A stretch of 64,000 nt of DNA from Acidovorax temperans. GTDB lineage: Bacteria > Pseudomonadota > Gammaproteobacteria > Burkholderiales > Burkholderiaceae_C. The notes under the pieces were generated by a model, which saw nothing but the letters and a program-made list of their open reading frames with translations, had not been told where the DNA came from and ran no database searches. The stretch covers positions 706,001 to 770,000 of the forward strand of contig NZ_VFPV01000002.1 in the NCBI RefSeq assembly GCF_006716905.1, written 5' to 3'. Shown here piece by piece: positions 25,046 through 33,953 of the stretch. Position 1 is the first letter of the stretch, and the number at the start of each line of letters is the position of its first letter. The position numbers and the translations under genes were made by a program.

Positions 25046-25510
25046 TTACTGGCCCTGGATGGCGCTGAGCATGGTCTTGGCGTTGCCGTTGATGAAGCGC
25101 AGGGTGGCTTCGTAACGCACCGCGTTGTCCACAAAGTTCGCGCGCTCGCGGTCCAGGTCCACCGAGTTGTTGTCTAGCGCAGGTTGGGTCTGCACGGCAT
25201 AGCCGAGCTTGCCGGGGCCGCCCAGGGTGGAAGCCGAGCCCGAGCCGGTGGTGGTGGCGCGGAAATGCCGGGGGTCCGAGGTGGCGGTGCTGACTGCGGG
25301 CCCCTTGTCTCCGTTCAGAACGGACTTCACATCCGTGCCTGCAGGCGCTTTGGTGGCTTCGCGCAAGGTGCTGGCAAAGTCAAAGTCCCGCGCAACGTAG
25401 CCGGGGGTGTCTGCGTTGGCAATGTTGCTGGCAATGATGCGCTGGCGCTCGGCGCGCAAAATCAGCGCGTTGCCCTGAAAACCCAGCTGGTTGGTCATCT
25501 TGTCAAGCAT
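25046..25510 (-). CDS. flgB: flagellar proximal rod protein FlgB
   Basis: A 154-residue rod protein. The conserved rod motif ILRAERQRIIASNIANADTPGYVARDFDFASTL is seen at residues 18-50 and the C-terminal helix ANFVDNAVRYEATLRFINGNAKTMLSAIQGQ at the end. It is the first gene of the minus-strand flgBCDEFGHIJKL operon, divergent from flgA across a 299-bp control region. Confidence 0.96.
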   Translation of the reverse strand: MLDKMTNQLGFQGNALILRAERQRIIASNIANADTPGYVARDFDFASTLREATKAPAGTDVKSVLNGDKGPAVSTATSDPRHFRATTTGSGSASTLGGPGKLGYAVQTQPALDNNSVDLDRERANFVDNAVRYEATLRFINGNAKTMLSAIQGQ

Positions 25511-25576
25511 GGTTGCCTCACATCCTGTATCGCTTGGCGCCTGGGCCCGGAGCGGGCTTTGGCGTGGTTCGATTAT

Positions 25577-25621
25577 GGAAATGGCAGGTTTTTTCTAAAG
25601 CCCGAAGAACGCGGAAATGGC
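25577..25621. promoter_or_regulatory. paired GGAAATGGC direct repeats in the flgB-flgA control region
   Basis: GGAAATGGC occurs at 25577-25585 and 25613-25621, 36 bp apart, in the 299-bp gap between divergent flgB and flgA. The gap otherwise holds no gene. Spaced direct repeats here could bind a flagellar activator such as FlhDC, but neither matches a consensus I can verify. No clear sigma-28 or sigma-54 promoter is seen in the gap. Confidence 0.25.
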
Positions 25622-25809
25622 CGCGCAGTTTCGGGTTTTGCAGGTTGCGATGCCGTCCTATAGTGACGGCGTTGGAATGGGTCTGCGGCCCCTTGCCCGC
25701 CAAAGCCGCCCTCGACCTTGACTGCGTGATTGCCCCGGGCTTGGCTGCTGTCATCGAACCATTCCACCGCGGCGCAGCGGGTTGGCGCCATTACTGGAGA
25801 GTGCTCACC

Positions 25810-26535
25810 ATGCCGTCCCTTTCATTTTTTCGTTGTGCCTGGCTGGCCCTGTCGGCTTTTGTCTTTGCGGGCGCCGCACAGGCGCAAGCCGTGGCCGATC
25901 CGGCCTCAGAGCTCGGCGCGCTCACCCAGCGCTGGCTGGACGACGCCCTGACCCGCAACCAGGCCCCCGGCGCCACGCTGCGCATGGAGGTGAGCGTGGG
26001 CACCCTGGACAGCCGCCTGCGCCTGGCCCCTTGCAGTCGTGTGGAACCTTATCTGCCTGCAGGCTCGCGCCTGTGGGGGCGCACCCGGCTGGGTTTGCGC
26101 TGCGTAGAGGGCAGTTCCGCCTGGAATGTGTTCCTGCCTGTCACCATCAAGGCCTGGGGTCCGGCCTGGGTGCTCACGGGCAATGTCGCCCCCGGCGCGG
26201 TGCTGACGGCCAACGATGCAGCCCAGGCGGAAGTCGACTGGGCCGCAGACGCTGCGCCGGTGCTGGCAAACCCAGAGGCGTGGCTGGGCCAAACGGCCAC
26301 GCGCCAATTGATGGCCGGGCAGGCCTTGCGCCAGTCCATGGTCAAAGCCCCCAGCCTGTTCAAGGCCGGCGCCCAGGTGCGTGTGTCAGCCCAAGGCCCG
26401 GGTTATGCTGTGACTTCTGCAGGTCAAGCGCTGTCTGCCGGCTCTGTCGGGCAGACTGTGCGCGTGAGAATGGACAATGGTCGGATAGTGAGTGGAATTG
26501 TTTCCGAAGATGGAACGGTGACCATCACTCTTTGA
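25810..26535 (+). CDS. flgA: flagellar P-ring assembly chaperone FlgA
   Basis: A 241-residue periplasmic chaperone for FlgI. A Sec signal peptide (FFRCAWLALSAFVFAGAAQAQA) ends near residue 25. The C-terminal SAF-like/FlgA domain contains WLGQTATRQLMAGQALRQSMVKAPSLFKAGAQVRV and ends with GQTVRVRMDNGRIVSGIVSEDGTVTI, the FlgA signature. ATG 25810 has GGAGAG upstream. First of a plus-strand trio flgA-flgM-flgN opposite the flgB operon. Confidence 0.95.
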   Translation: MPSLSFFRCAWLALSAFVFAGAAQAQAVADPASELGALTQRWLDDALTRNQAPGATLRMEVSVGTLDSRLRLAPCSRVEPYLPAGSRLWGRTRLGLRCVEGSSAWNVFLPVTIKAWGPAWVLTGNVAPGAVLTANDAAQAEVDWAADAAPVLANPEAWLGQTATRQLMAGQALRQSMVKAPSLFKAGAQVRVSAQGPGYAVTSAGQALSAGSVGQTVRVRMDNGRIVSGIVSEDGTVTITL

Positions 26536-26556
26536 GGATTTGCCCGCATAAACACC

Positions 26557-26583
26557 TAAAGTCCTGCGAAAACGGGTCGAAAA
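26557..26583 (+). promoter_or_regulatory. FliA (sigma-28) promoter before flgM
   Basis: TAAAGTCC at 26557-26564, an 11-base spacer, and GTCGAAAA at 26576-26583, against the sigma-28 consensus TAAAGTTT-N11-GCCGATAA (6/8 matches in each box). It lies 44 bases before the flgM start, as expected for the class III promoter that feeds FlgM. Confidence 0.65.
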
Positions 26584-26626
26584 CATTGCTACTGAGCCCC
26601 ACATCACCGGGGTGGTGGAGAGAGCG

Positions 26627-26947
26627 ATGAAGATAGGTCAAAAACCGGAACTCCCGGGCGCATTGGCGCAGACAGGGCTTGCCAAGCAAGCCAAAAGTCC
26701 AGCCCCAGCAGCCGAAGGGGTGGCGAAAGGCGCTGCAGCTGCGTCGGCCGCCGGTGTGCCTGTCACCGTGTCTGGCTCGGCCCGGGCACTGGAGCAGTCC
26801 GGCCGCACGTCCAGTGAATTTGATGCCAAGCGGGTCAGCGAAGTGCGCGCAGCGATTGGCAATGGCACGTTCAAGGTCAACGCTGAGGTGATTGCAGACA
26901 AAATGCTGTCCGGCGCCCAAGAAATCTTTTCCCGTTCGCGCGGCTGA
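26627..26947 (+). CDS. flgM: anti-sigma-28 factor FlgM
   Basis: A 106-residue anti-sigma factor that holds FliA inactive until it is exported through the finished hook. The N-terminus is disordered and Ala/Pro-rich (GVAKGAAAASAAGVP); the C-terminal sigma-binding helices are FDAKRVSEVRAAIGNGTFKVNAEVIADKMLSGAQEIFSR, the FlgM signature. ATG 26627 is chosen with GGAGAG 7 bases upstream; the GTG at 26612 is less likely. Preceded by its own FliA promoter. Confidence 0.95.
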   Translation: MKIGQKPELPGALAQTGLAKQAKSPAPAAEGVAKGAAAASAAGVPVTVSGSARALEQSGRTSSEFDAKRVSEVRAAIGNGTFKVNAEVIADKMLSGAQEIFSRSRG

Positions 26948-26986
26948 GCACCAGATCCATCGGGCTTGGGCTAGCGCATCTCCACC

Positions 26987-27370
26987 ATGTCGTTAGAAGA
27001 AGCCCTCACCGCTGTAGAGCAACACATCGAACAAGTTTCAGGGGCCTTGCTGTCCCTGGATGCCCCTGCGCTGGAGACCGCCAGCACTGCGCTGCGCGAC
27101 GCAGCCGCTCGATTTACCTGGGTGCTGGAGCAATCCAAAGGCATTTCCGCCGCCCAACTTCCCCCTCAGTTTGAAAAACGGCTGGCCGCCATTGGCCAGC
27201 AACTGGCCGTCCAACGTGACAACCTGGCCCGTGTATCCGTGATCACCGACCGGCAAGTCGCCGTGGTGGTTCCCCAGGCGGGCAGTGCCCAGTCGGCCAC
27301 CTACGGCAACCCCCAAGCTGGCCCGAGCAAGGCGGGCGCGGTGGCGCGAATCTACCGTTCGGCAGGCTGA
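26987..27370 (+). CDS. flgN: flagellar export chaperone FlgN
   Basis: A 127-residue, mostly helical protein downstream of flgM. FlgN keeps FlgK and FlgL soluble before export. The sequence is weakly conserved: the helical N-terminus (LEEALTAVEQHIEQVSGALLSLDAPALETASTALRDAA) and the C-terminal QLAVQRDNLARVSVITDRQVAVVVP region resemble FlgN family members. The call rests mainly on position (flgA-flgM-flgN) and length. Confidence 0.85.
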   Translation: MSLEEALTAVEQHIEQVSGALLSLDAPALETASTALRDAAARFTWVLEQSKGISAAQLPPQFEKRLAAIGQQLAVQRDNLARVSVITDRQVAVVVPQAGSAQSATYGNPQAGPSKAGAVARIYRSAG

Positions 27371-27470
27371 GTTTCTTGCACGTGCGTTGCCTGTACTTCG
27401 CAGGCGTGGGTATCCCGTCCCTGGCGACCTGCAGTTGTGGCGCGCGGCGGGCCAATTTCAATTGGAATAG

Positions 27471-27536
27471 TTTGCTATAAAAACAATAGCTTCCAGCGCT
27501 TGCCTATCAAGCGCTAGAAGCTATTTTTATTGCAAA
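27471..27536. repeat. long palindromic repeat acting as bidirectional terminator
   Basis: An 18-bp stem with one mismatch (27485-27502 and 27508-27525) around a 5-base loop, with outer arms TTTGC...GCAAA extending the pairing. The right arm is followed by TTTTTAT and the left arm preceded by ATAAAAA. It sits exactly between the converging flgN and fliA genes, so it can stop transcription from both sides. It is also the most complete member of the dispersed repeat family. Confidence 0.75.
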
Positions 27537-27551
27537 CCCTGCGGGGTGGCG

Positions 27552-28271
27552 TCAGTGGCTGCGCATTTTGGCGCGCAGGCGTGCGATGGACTGGCTGTGC
27601 AGTTGGCACACGCGCGATTCGGTCACGCCGAGCACGGCGGCAATTTCCTTGAGGTTCATGTCGTGCTCGTAGTACATGCCCATGATGTATTGCTCCCGCT
27701 CGGGCAAGCTCTTGATGGCGTTGACGAGTGAGGCCCGCAGGCGCTGGTCGCGCAGCAGCTCTGCCGGGTCCGCCCCGGCGTCGGCAACGTGGCGGTCCAG
27801 AAAACCGTCTTCGTCGTCCCCGCCATGGGTCATGTCTTCCAGATACACCAGTTGGGTGCCGCGCACTTTGCTCAGCAGGCTTTGGTACTCGGCCAGGCTC
27901 AGTTCCATCTCTGCGGCGATTTCTGATTCGAGCGGGCTGCGCCCCAGCTTTTGCTCCAGACGGTGCAATGCGTGCTCAATGTCTTTCTGGCTTTTGCGCG
28001 AACTGCGCGACATCCAGTCGCTCTCGCGCAACTCGTCGAGCATGGCCCCGCGGATGCGCTGGCTGGCGAAGGTTTCGAACTGCACTCCCTGGGCGGTTTC
28101 GTAGCGCGAGAGGGCTTCCGCCAAGCCCATCATGCCCACCTGGATCAGGTCGTCCAGCTCCACATTGGGAGGCAGCTTCGCAATCATGTGGTGCGCAATC
28201 CGTCGAACCAGCGGAACATGCTGGCGGATCAGCGCATCACGATCGAGCTGGCCTTTGGCGGTGTACATCAC
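27552..28271 (-). CDS. fliA: flagellar sigma factor FliA (sigma-28)
   Basis: A 239-residue sigma factor directing late flagellar promoters. Region 2 is seen as LIQVGMMGLAEALSRYETAQGVQFETFASQRIRGAMLDELRESDW, region 3 as the LEQKLGRSPLESEIAAEM helix, and region 4 helix-turn-helix as LPEREQYIMGMYYEHDMNLKEIAAVLGVTESRVCQLHSQSIARLR. Met at 28271 or 28268. Last gene of the flhA-flhF-(flhG-like)-fliA set; four matching promoters are visible in this window. Confidence 0.97.
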   Translation of the reverse strand: MMYTAKGQLDRDALIRQHVPLVRRIAHHMIAKLPPNVELDDLIQVGMMGLAEALSRYETAQGVQFETFASQRIRGAMLDELRESDWMSRSSRKSQKDIEHALHRLEQKLGRSPLESEIAAEMELSLAEYQSLLSKVRGTQLVYLEDMTHGGDDEDGFLDRHVADAGADPAELLRDQRLRASLVNAIKSLPEREQYIMGMYYEHDMNLKEIAAVLGVTESRVCQLHSQSIARLRAKMRSH

Positions 28272-28274
28272 AGA

Positions 28275-29075
28275 TCAGTGGCTCCGGATGGGTTGTGCAG
28301 ATACTTCTGAAAAACCCTTCAAACTGCCCGAGGACAAGGTGCCCTGCGGCCCATGGATGGTGCCCGCGTTTTCCAGCAGTTGCAAGGCCAAGCGTTGAAC
28401 GTCGTGGGGGTTATTGGCCGACACGGTGGCGGTGCGCACGCGCCCGCTCAGATGACGCTCGGCACAGTCCTGCAGCGTTTGCAAGGCTCCCAGCACTTTG
28501 CGTCGTTCCGCGGGTGTATCGGTTTGCAGCACAGACGCCACTGTACAGGGCAACCCCGTGTGCGTGGCGATGTGCTTGAGGCTTTTGTAGCAAGAGAGCA
28601 CCCCGGCCGAACCACCCTCCATCACCGCCAGCGGAATGGTGCTGGTATGGGTGAGCAAAGGTGCCAGCAGGCCCGCAGGCGCGTGCAGCACCAGCATGCC
28701 GTAGGCGCGGAAATAGGGCTGCAGGCTCTGCAAAGGCGGTGTGCCCTCGCTGTAGGCCTGGCGTTGCAGCTGGAGCATGCCCCGGGCTGCAGGCAGCACC
28801 GCCACCGAAGTGACTGATGCGCTGGCATTCAGCCCATCGTTCCAGGGGGCTTGCAGCAGATGGCTGAGGCCGGGGGATTCATCGGTTTCCAGCGCTGTGC
28901 CGTCCAGCACCGCCACCGGGTATCCCAGGCGCTGCAGGTTGGCGCAGATCTGCCAGAGCATTTCCAGGCCGCTGGAAGCACGCTCCTGGCTGGCCACCGC
29001 CAGCACACGCAACTGCGCCTGGGGCGTAAAGCTGTTCAGGCCCGCCGCTTGGTGAAAACCGGTATCAAGCATCAA
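28275..29075 (-). CDS. FlhG/FleN-like protein without P-loop
   Basis: A 266-residue protein at the flhG position between flhF and fliA. It follows the MinD-like layout (LRVLAVASQERASSGLEMLWQICANLQRLGYPVAVLDGT for the first strand-loop-helix and second strand), but the expected KGGVGKT Walker A is replaced by QERASSGLE, and no switch Asp motif is evident. Nucleotide binding is therefore unlikely. The extreme N-terminus FHQAAGLNS resembles the DQAxxLR helix by which FlhG stimulates FlhF GTPase. It overlaps flhF by 11 bases. Probably a pseudo-ATPase partner of FlhF. Confidence 0.7.
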   Translation of the reverse strand: MMLDTGFHQAAGLNSFTPQAQLRVLAVASQERASSGLEMLWQICANLQRLGYPVAVLDGTALETDESPGLSHLLQAPWNDGLNASASVTSVAVLPAARGMLQLQRQAYSEGTPPLQSLQPYFRAYGMLVLHAPAGLLAPLLTHTSTIPLAVMEGGSAGVLSCYKSLKHIATHTGLPCTVASVLQTDTPAERRKVLGALQTLQDCAERHLSGRVRTATVSANNPHDVQRLALQLLENAGTIHGPQGTLSSGSLKGFSEVSAQPIRSH

Positions 29076-30606
29076 CCAGTCCTTTCTCGCTCAGGGCCTC
29101 AGGCGCGTTCGAGAAGTAGTAGTTCAGCTCCACCGACTTGGGGTCGAAAGCGGATTTGACGGGTGCACGCATGGATGCGCTGATGAGCTTGTGCGCCTCG
29201 GCGGCTTCCCAGTCTTCGGGCACGCGCTGGCCGTTGGTCACACCGCGCAACACCATTTGGTGGCGGATGAGCGCGTCGATAGAGGGACCGAGCTTCACGG
29301 CTTCGTCCACCTTCGACAAGATGGCCTGCTGCGAGCCCGCGGTCTTGAACGAGGTCAGCACATCGTCCAGCGTGTCGCCGTGGCAGCCTGCGTTGAGCAC
29401 CAGCAGGCGGTTCACATGGGGCAGGTCCAGCACGTCCAGCATGCTGCGCTTGCGGGGGTCGCGCGGTGCCACGCCGGTGGTGTCGATCAACACCATCTTC
29501 TTGCCGCTGAGCAGACCCAGCAGGTCTTGCAGCGCGGCACGGTCATGGGCCAGGTGGGCCACGATGCCCAGCATGCGGCCATAGGTGCGCAGTTGTTCAT
29601 GGGCTCCCACGCGGTAGGTGTCGAGCGTGATCAGGCCCACGCTGCCAGGGCCATGCACGCGGGCGCACAGTGCAGCCAGCTTGGCCGTGGTGGTGGTCTT
29701 GCCTACACCGGTAGAGCCCACCAGGGCAAAGATGCCGCCTTGCTCGTACAGCGGTACGTCGTGTTCGTCGGTCTTGAGGTTGCGCTCCAGCACTTCCATC
29801 AGCCAGCGCACGGAGTCGCCAGCGGACAGGTCTTCGGGCAGACGTTCCAGCACTGCGCGCGCCAGGGCGGGCGAGTAACCTGCGCGAATCATCTTCAGCA
29901 TCAGGTTGGACTGGATGGGGTTTTGCTTGGCCTGCCCCAGCCATGCCATGGTGTTGAAGCGGTCTTCAATCATCTCCTTCATGGCGTGCAGCTCGTTCAT
30001 CAGGCTTTGCTGCTGGGCCATGGAGATGGCGGCCGCTGCGGGCTCGGCCTTGCGCCGTGGCGCGGGCTGGGGCAGGTCCATGGGGATGGAGCGCAGGGGG
30101 TTGTGGCGCACCACGGCAGGGGCAGCAGGGCGTTCGCGGGGGAAGTCGCGGTCTTGGTCGCGGCTGCGCTCGGCAAAGGTGGGCGGCGTGGACGGGCCGT
30201 TCATGGCTTCATGGCGGCGGCGCAGCATGCGCTCGCGCACGTAGTCCTGGAACGACAGTGTGCTCATTGCCAGCTGTTCGGTGTCTTCTTCCACCGGGTT
30301 GTGGCGGCTGGCGGGGGCCGCCATCTGTGTAGCGCGGGGTGCTGCACGGTGGTTGTTCTTGCCGCCGAGCCGGTCGTCATCATGGGGGCGCGAATCCTGG
30401 AAGTCGCGGCCACCTTGTGGTGCGGGGCTGCCCGAGCCTTGGGCCGCGCTGTCCAGCGCAGACAGGGTGTCTTCGGCGGTTGCCACCACTTCCACGCCGT
30501 TGGCGGTGGGCCGGTTGGACAGGATGAGGGTGCCCTCGCCAAAGGCCATGCGCGCCTTGGCCAATGCCTCGCGGGAGGTGGGGGCGGTAAAGCGTTTGAT
30601 GTTCAT
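29065..30606 (-). CDS. flhF: flagellar SRP-like GTPase FlhF
   Basis: A 513-residue SRP-type GTPase that helps place and start flagella. The N-terminal basic domain begins MNIKRFTAPTSREALAKARMAFGEGTLILSNR; a long Pro/Arg-rich disordered stretch follows (about 60-210), then the N domain, then the G domain at about 290-495 with P-loop VGSTGVGKTTTTAKLAA, ITLDTYRVGAHEQLRTYG, and LIDTTGVAPRD. Its start overlaps the flhA stop by 4 bases. FlhF usually pairs with FlhG, here replaced by a degenerate homologue. Confidence 0.95.
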   Translation of the reverse strand: MNIKRFTAPTSREALAKARMAFGEGTLILSNRPTANGVEVVATAEDTLSALDSAAQGSGSPAPQGGRDFQDSRPHDDDRLGGKNNHRAAPRATQMAAPASRHNPVEEDTEQLAMSTLSFQDYVRERMLRRRHEAMNGPSTPPTFAERSRDQDRDFPRERPAAPAVVRHNPLRSIPMDLPQPAPRRKAEPAAAAISMAQQQSLMNELHAMKEMIEDRFNTMAWLGQAKQNPIQSNLMLKMIRAGYSPALARAVLERLPEDLSAGDSVRWLMEVLERNLKTDEHDVPLYEQGGIFALVGSTGVGKTTTTAKLAALCARVHGPGSVGLITLDTYRVGAHEQLRTYGRMLGIVAHLAHDRAALQDLLGLLSGKKMVLIDTTGVAPRDPRKRSMLDVLDLPHVNRLLVLNAGCHGDTLDDVLTSFKTAGSQQAILSKVDEAVKLGPSIDALIRHQMVLRGVTNGQRVPEDWEAAEAHKLISASMRAPVKSAFDPKSVELNYYFSNAPEALSEKGLVDA

Positions 30607-32687
30607 GCTGATGCACCTCTGAGAATGGGCCCAATCCGGATGGTGTGGGTCTCGGGAATTTCACTGTGCGCAAGCACCTGCAGGCGGGGAGCGACACGGC
30701 GCACCAAGCGGGAGATGGCATTGCGGATTTGGTCTGGCACCAGCAGGCAGGCGGGCAAGCCCATTTCTTCCTGCTTCAGGGCCACTTCGGCGGCCTTCTG
30801 GGTCAGGATGTCGGCCACGCCGGGGTCCAGCGCGGGACCGGCGGCATTGCCCAAGGCCTGTACCAAGAGGCGTTCCAGCCCAGGCTCGATGGCGATGACG
30901 TTGAGTTCGCGGGTGGGGCCGTAGATCTGCTGGACGATGGCGGGCGACAGTGCAATGCGCACGCGCCGTGCCAGCTCCACAGGGTCGGACACCGTACCAG
31001 CGTGCTCGGCCAGGGTTTCGATGATGGTGCGGATGTCGCGGATGTGCACAGACTCTTCCAGCAGCAGCTGGAGAACTTTCTGGAACGTTGCGATCGACAC
31101 CATTTTCGGAACCACTTCTTCGATGAGCTTGGGGGCCAGCTTGCCTACGTGTTCCACCAGTTGCTGGGTTTCGGTGCGACTGAGGAGCTTGGCTGCCTGG
31201 ACTTGCATCAAGTGTGACAAATGCGTCGCCATCACGGTTTCTGAATCAACGACGGTAAAACCCGCCATTTGTGCCGCTTCCTTTTGGCGATCGTCAATCC
31301 AGTGTGCTGGCAGGCCGAATGCAGGGTCGGTGGTGGGCGTGCCGATCAGGGGCGTGGTGATGCCGCCGGGATTGATGGCCAGGAACATGCCGGGGAAGGC
31401 CTCGCCTTCGCCCACCACCACGCCGCGCAGGGTGATGCGGTAGGCGCTGGGCTTGAGTTCCAGGTTGTCGCGCACATGCACGGCAGGGGGCAGGAAACCC
31501 ACTTCCTGCGCAAACTTGCGGCGCACGCCCTTGATGCGGGTGAGCAGGTCGCCCTGGCGGTTCTTGTCCACCAGCGAGATCAAACGGTAGCCCAGTTCCA
31601 GGCCCAGCAGGTCGATGGGCTGCAGGTCGTCCCAGGTGGCTTCGCCATCGGTTGTGGGTGGTGCGGGTGGGGCCTCGGGTTCGGCGGGGGCTTGCTGGCG
31701 CTGGTACAGCGTCCACGCGCCATAGCCAAACGCGGTGCCAATCACCAGAAACACGATGTGGGGCATGCCGGGAATCAGCCCCAGCATGATCAGAATGCCG
31801 GCCGTCACGCCCAGCACGCGGGGCGACATGAAGAGCTGCTGCACGATCTGGCGGCCCATGTCGTGCTCTTTGCCGACGCGCGACACCACCATGGCGGCGG
31901 CTACGGAAATCAGCAGGCCAGGAATCTGGGCAACCAGCGCATCACCGATGGCCAGCAGGATGTAGCTGTCGGCGGCTTCCTTGGCCGTGAGACCGTGTTG
32001 CAGCACGCCAATGGTGAAGCCGCCCACGATGTTGATCAGCAAAATCAGGATACCGGCCACGGCATCGCCGCGCACGAACTTCGAGGCACCGTCCATGGAG
32101 CCGAAGAAGTTGGCTTCTTCTCCCACCTCAGCACGGCGGCGTTTGGCTTCTTTCTCGTCAATCAGGCCAGCATTCAAGTCCGCGTCCACAGCCATCTGTT
32201 TGCCTGGCATCGCATCCAGGGTGAAGCGGGCTGACACTTCGGCAATACGCTCGGCACCCTTGGTCACCACGATGAAGTTGATGACCACCAGGATGGCAAA
32301 CACGATGAGACCCACGGCAAAGTTGCCACCGATCAGAAAGTGGCCAAAGGCCTCAATCACTGCGCCTGCTGCGCCAGGGCCGGTGTGACCTTCCAGCAGC
32401 ACCACGCGGGTGGAAGCCACGTTGAGCGACAGGCGCATCAGCGTGGTCAGCAGCAGCACCGATGGGAAGGCTGCGAAGTCCAGCGGCCGGATCATGTAGG
32501 CCGCGACCATCATCACCATCAGGGCAACGGCGATGTTGAGGGTGAAGAAAGTGTCCAGCAGCCATGCGGGGATGGGCAGCACCATCAACGCCAGAATGGC
32601 CACGACCAGCAGGGGGGCGGACATGCCTTGCAGAACCGAGGTGTTCTTGCCCGCCCACAATTTCAGGTAGTTGACGGAGGTGTTCAT
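30603..32687 (-). CDS. flhA: flagellar type III export protein FlhA
   Basis: A 694-residue export-gate protein. About eight transmembrane helices lie in residues 20-330, with the family signature ATRVVLLEGHTGPGAAGAVIEAFGHF and the conserved RFTLDAMPGKQMAVDADLNAGLI loop. The cytosolic ring domain (about 350-694) contains HLSHLMQVQAAKLLSRTETQQLVEHV. It forms the nonameric gate for substrates and chaperones. Start overlaps flhB by 4 bases, showing tight coupling. Confidence 0.97.
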   Translation of the reverse strand: MNTSVNYLKLWAGKNTSVLQGMSAPLLVVAILALMVLPIPAWLLDTFFTLNIAVALMVMMVAAYMIRPLDFAAFPSVLLLTTLMRLSLNVASTRVVLLEGHTGPGAAGAVIEAFGHFLIGGNFAVGLIVFAILVVINFIVVTKGAERIAEVSARFTLDAMPGKQMAVDADLNAGLIDEKEAKRRRAEVGEEANFFGSMDGASKFVRGDAVAGILILLINIVGGFTIGVLQHGLTAKEAADSYILLAIGDALVAQIPGLLISVAAAMVVSRVGKEHDMGRQIVQQLFMSPRVLGVTAGILIMLGLIPGMPHIVFLVIGTAFGYGAWTLYQRQQAPAEPEAPPAPPTTDGEATWDDLQPIDLLGLELGYRLISLVDKNRQGDLLTRIKGVRRKFAQEVGFLPPAVHVRDNLELKPSAYRITLRGVVVGEGEAFPGMFLAINPGGITTPLIGTPTTDPAFGLPAHWIDDRQKEAAQMAGFTVVDSETVMATHLSHLMQVQAAKLLSRTETQQLVEHVGKLAPKLIEEVVPKMVSIATFQKVLQLLLEESVHIRDIRTIIETLAEHAGTVSDPVELARRVRIALSPAIVQQIYGPTRELNVIAIEPGLERLLVQALGNAAGPALDPGVADILTQKAAEVALKQEEMGLPACLLVPDQIRNAISRLVRRVAPRLQVLAHSEIPETHTIRIGPILRGASA

Positions 32688-33844
32688 GCAGATTCACCTT
32701 TGGCCTGGGCCGAAAGCTTGTTGTGTGGATCGAGTTCTGGCGGTACGTACGGTTCGACCAGCTCGCCGGGCATGCGGCCCTGGCCGCGCATGGCTGCCTT
32801 GAGCCGGTAAACATAGGCCAGCACCTGGGCTACCGCGGTGTACAGGGTGGCCGGAATGGGTTGGTCCAGCCCGGCGTGCGCATACAAGGCGCGCGCCAGC
32901 ATGGGCGACTGCAGCACCGGAATGTCGTGGCCCTTGGCCAAATCACGAATGCGCATGGCCACCAGGTCGGTGCCGCGCGAAATCACCTGGGGGGCTGACA
33001 TGGTGGCTTCGTCGTACTTGAGTGCCACGGCGTAGTGGGTGGGGTTCATCACCACAAAATCAGCCTTGGGCACAGCGCCCACGCTGGCACGGTCGGCCAG
33101 TTCGCGTTGCTTTTGGCGGATGCGGCCTTTGGTGTGGGGGTCGCCTTCGGCTTCCTTGTGTTCTTTCTTGACTTCTTCGTGGGACATCTTGAGGCCCGAT
33201 TTGAAGAAGAAGGCCTGCAGCGGAATGTCGATCAGTGCGGCCAGAAAGACCACCAGCAGCAGCATGCTGACCCCGGTGGTGAGCCATTCGGCCATGGCGC
33301 GAATGGCGCTGGTGGAAGGTTGTAATACCAGCATCGCAATGCTCTCGATGCTGTTGCCCATGTACTTCCAGGCCACAAAAGCCAGGGTGGACGTCATGAG
33401 CACCATCTTGGCCACGTTGGCCAGTTGCTGCTTCGCAAACAGGTTGGTGAAGCCCGTGATGGGGTTCAGGCGGTTGAATTGCGGCGTGATGGGCTTGGTA
33501 CTGAAGATCCAGCCACCCGCACCAATGGCGCTGATGACGGCTGCCATGCTGGTCAGCACGGCAAACACCACGCTGGCGACCAGCCCCACCATGACCACGG
33601 CTTGCATGCGTTCGAGCATGCTGCCGGGCGTCATGACCGTGCGCGAGTCAAACACGAGTTGTTGGCTCAGGGCCTTTTGCAAGTGGTCCATGAGCGTAGG
33701 TGCCAGGACCAGAATGCTGGCAGCTCCTGCACCCAGGATGGCCAGGTGTGACAAGTCCTGCGAGCGCGCACCTTGGCCATCTTCGCGCGCTTTTTGTAGC
33801 TTGCGCTCCGTGGCGGGTAATTCTTTGTCTTGGCTGGAGTCCAT
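32684..33844 (-). CDS. flhB: flagellar export switch protein FlhB
   Basis: A 386-residue export protein that switches secretion from hook to filament subunits. It starts SQDKELPATERKLQKAREDGQGARSQDLSH, has four membrane helices (residues about 30-210), and the autocleavage motif NPTH in DFVVMNPTHYAVALKYDEATMSAP. An apparent terminator at 33905-33925 separates it from cheZ upstream, so flhB-flhA-flhF probably has its own promoter between 33845 and 33904. Confidence 0.97.
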   Translation of the reverse strand: MDSSQDKELPATERKLQKAREDGQGARSQDLSHLAILGAGAASILVLAPTLMDHLQKALSQQLVFDSRTVMTPGSMLERMQAVVMVGLVASVVFAVLTSMAAVISAIGAGGWIFSTKPITPQFNRLNPITGFTNLFAKQQLANVAKMVLMTSTLAFVAWKYMGNSIESIAMLVLQPSTSAIRAMAEWLTTGVSMLLLVVFLAALIDIPLQAFFFKSGLKMSHEEVKKEHKEAEGDPHTKGRIRQKQRELADRASVGAVPKADFVVMNPTHYAVALKYDEATMSAPQVISRGTDLVAMRIRDLAKGHDIPVLQSPMLARALYAHAGLDQPIPATLYTAVAQVLAYVYRLKAAMRGQGRMPGELVEPYVPPELDPHNKLSAQAKGESA

Positions 33845-33904
33845 GATGGCATGACGGCTGGGTCATGCCATTGTCGTAAGCAGCTCAGAAATCTAAAGGC
33901 GGAA

Positions 33905-33925
33905 AAGGGGCCGCTGGGGCCCCTT
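33905..33925 (-). terminator. intrinsic terminator after cheZ
   Basis: On the minus strand an 8-bp GC-rich stem AAGGGGCC/GGCCCCTT with a 5-base loop is followed by TTCC-type T-rich sequence. It lies 29 bases after the cheZ stop and before flhB, so it should separate the cheYZ transcript from flhB-flhA-flhF. Confidence 0.6.
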
Positions 33926-33953
33926 ATTCAAGCATCGCAGAATGCTGCCAGGA

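Noticed and set aside
23287..25068. 593-residue plus-strand frame opposite flgE-flgD-flgC
   Set aside because: Antisense shadow with a composition typical of reversed GC-rich codons.
29191..30924. 577-residue plus-strand frame opposite flhF and flhA
   Set aside because: Antisense shadow; His/Gln/Gly-rich, no motif.
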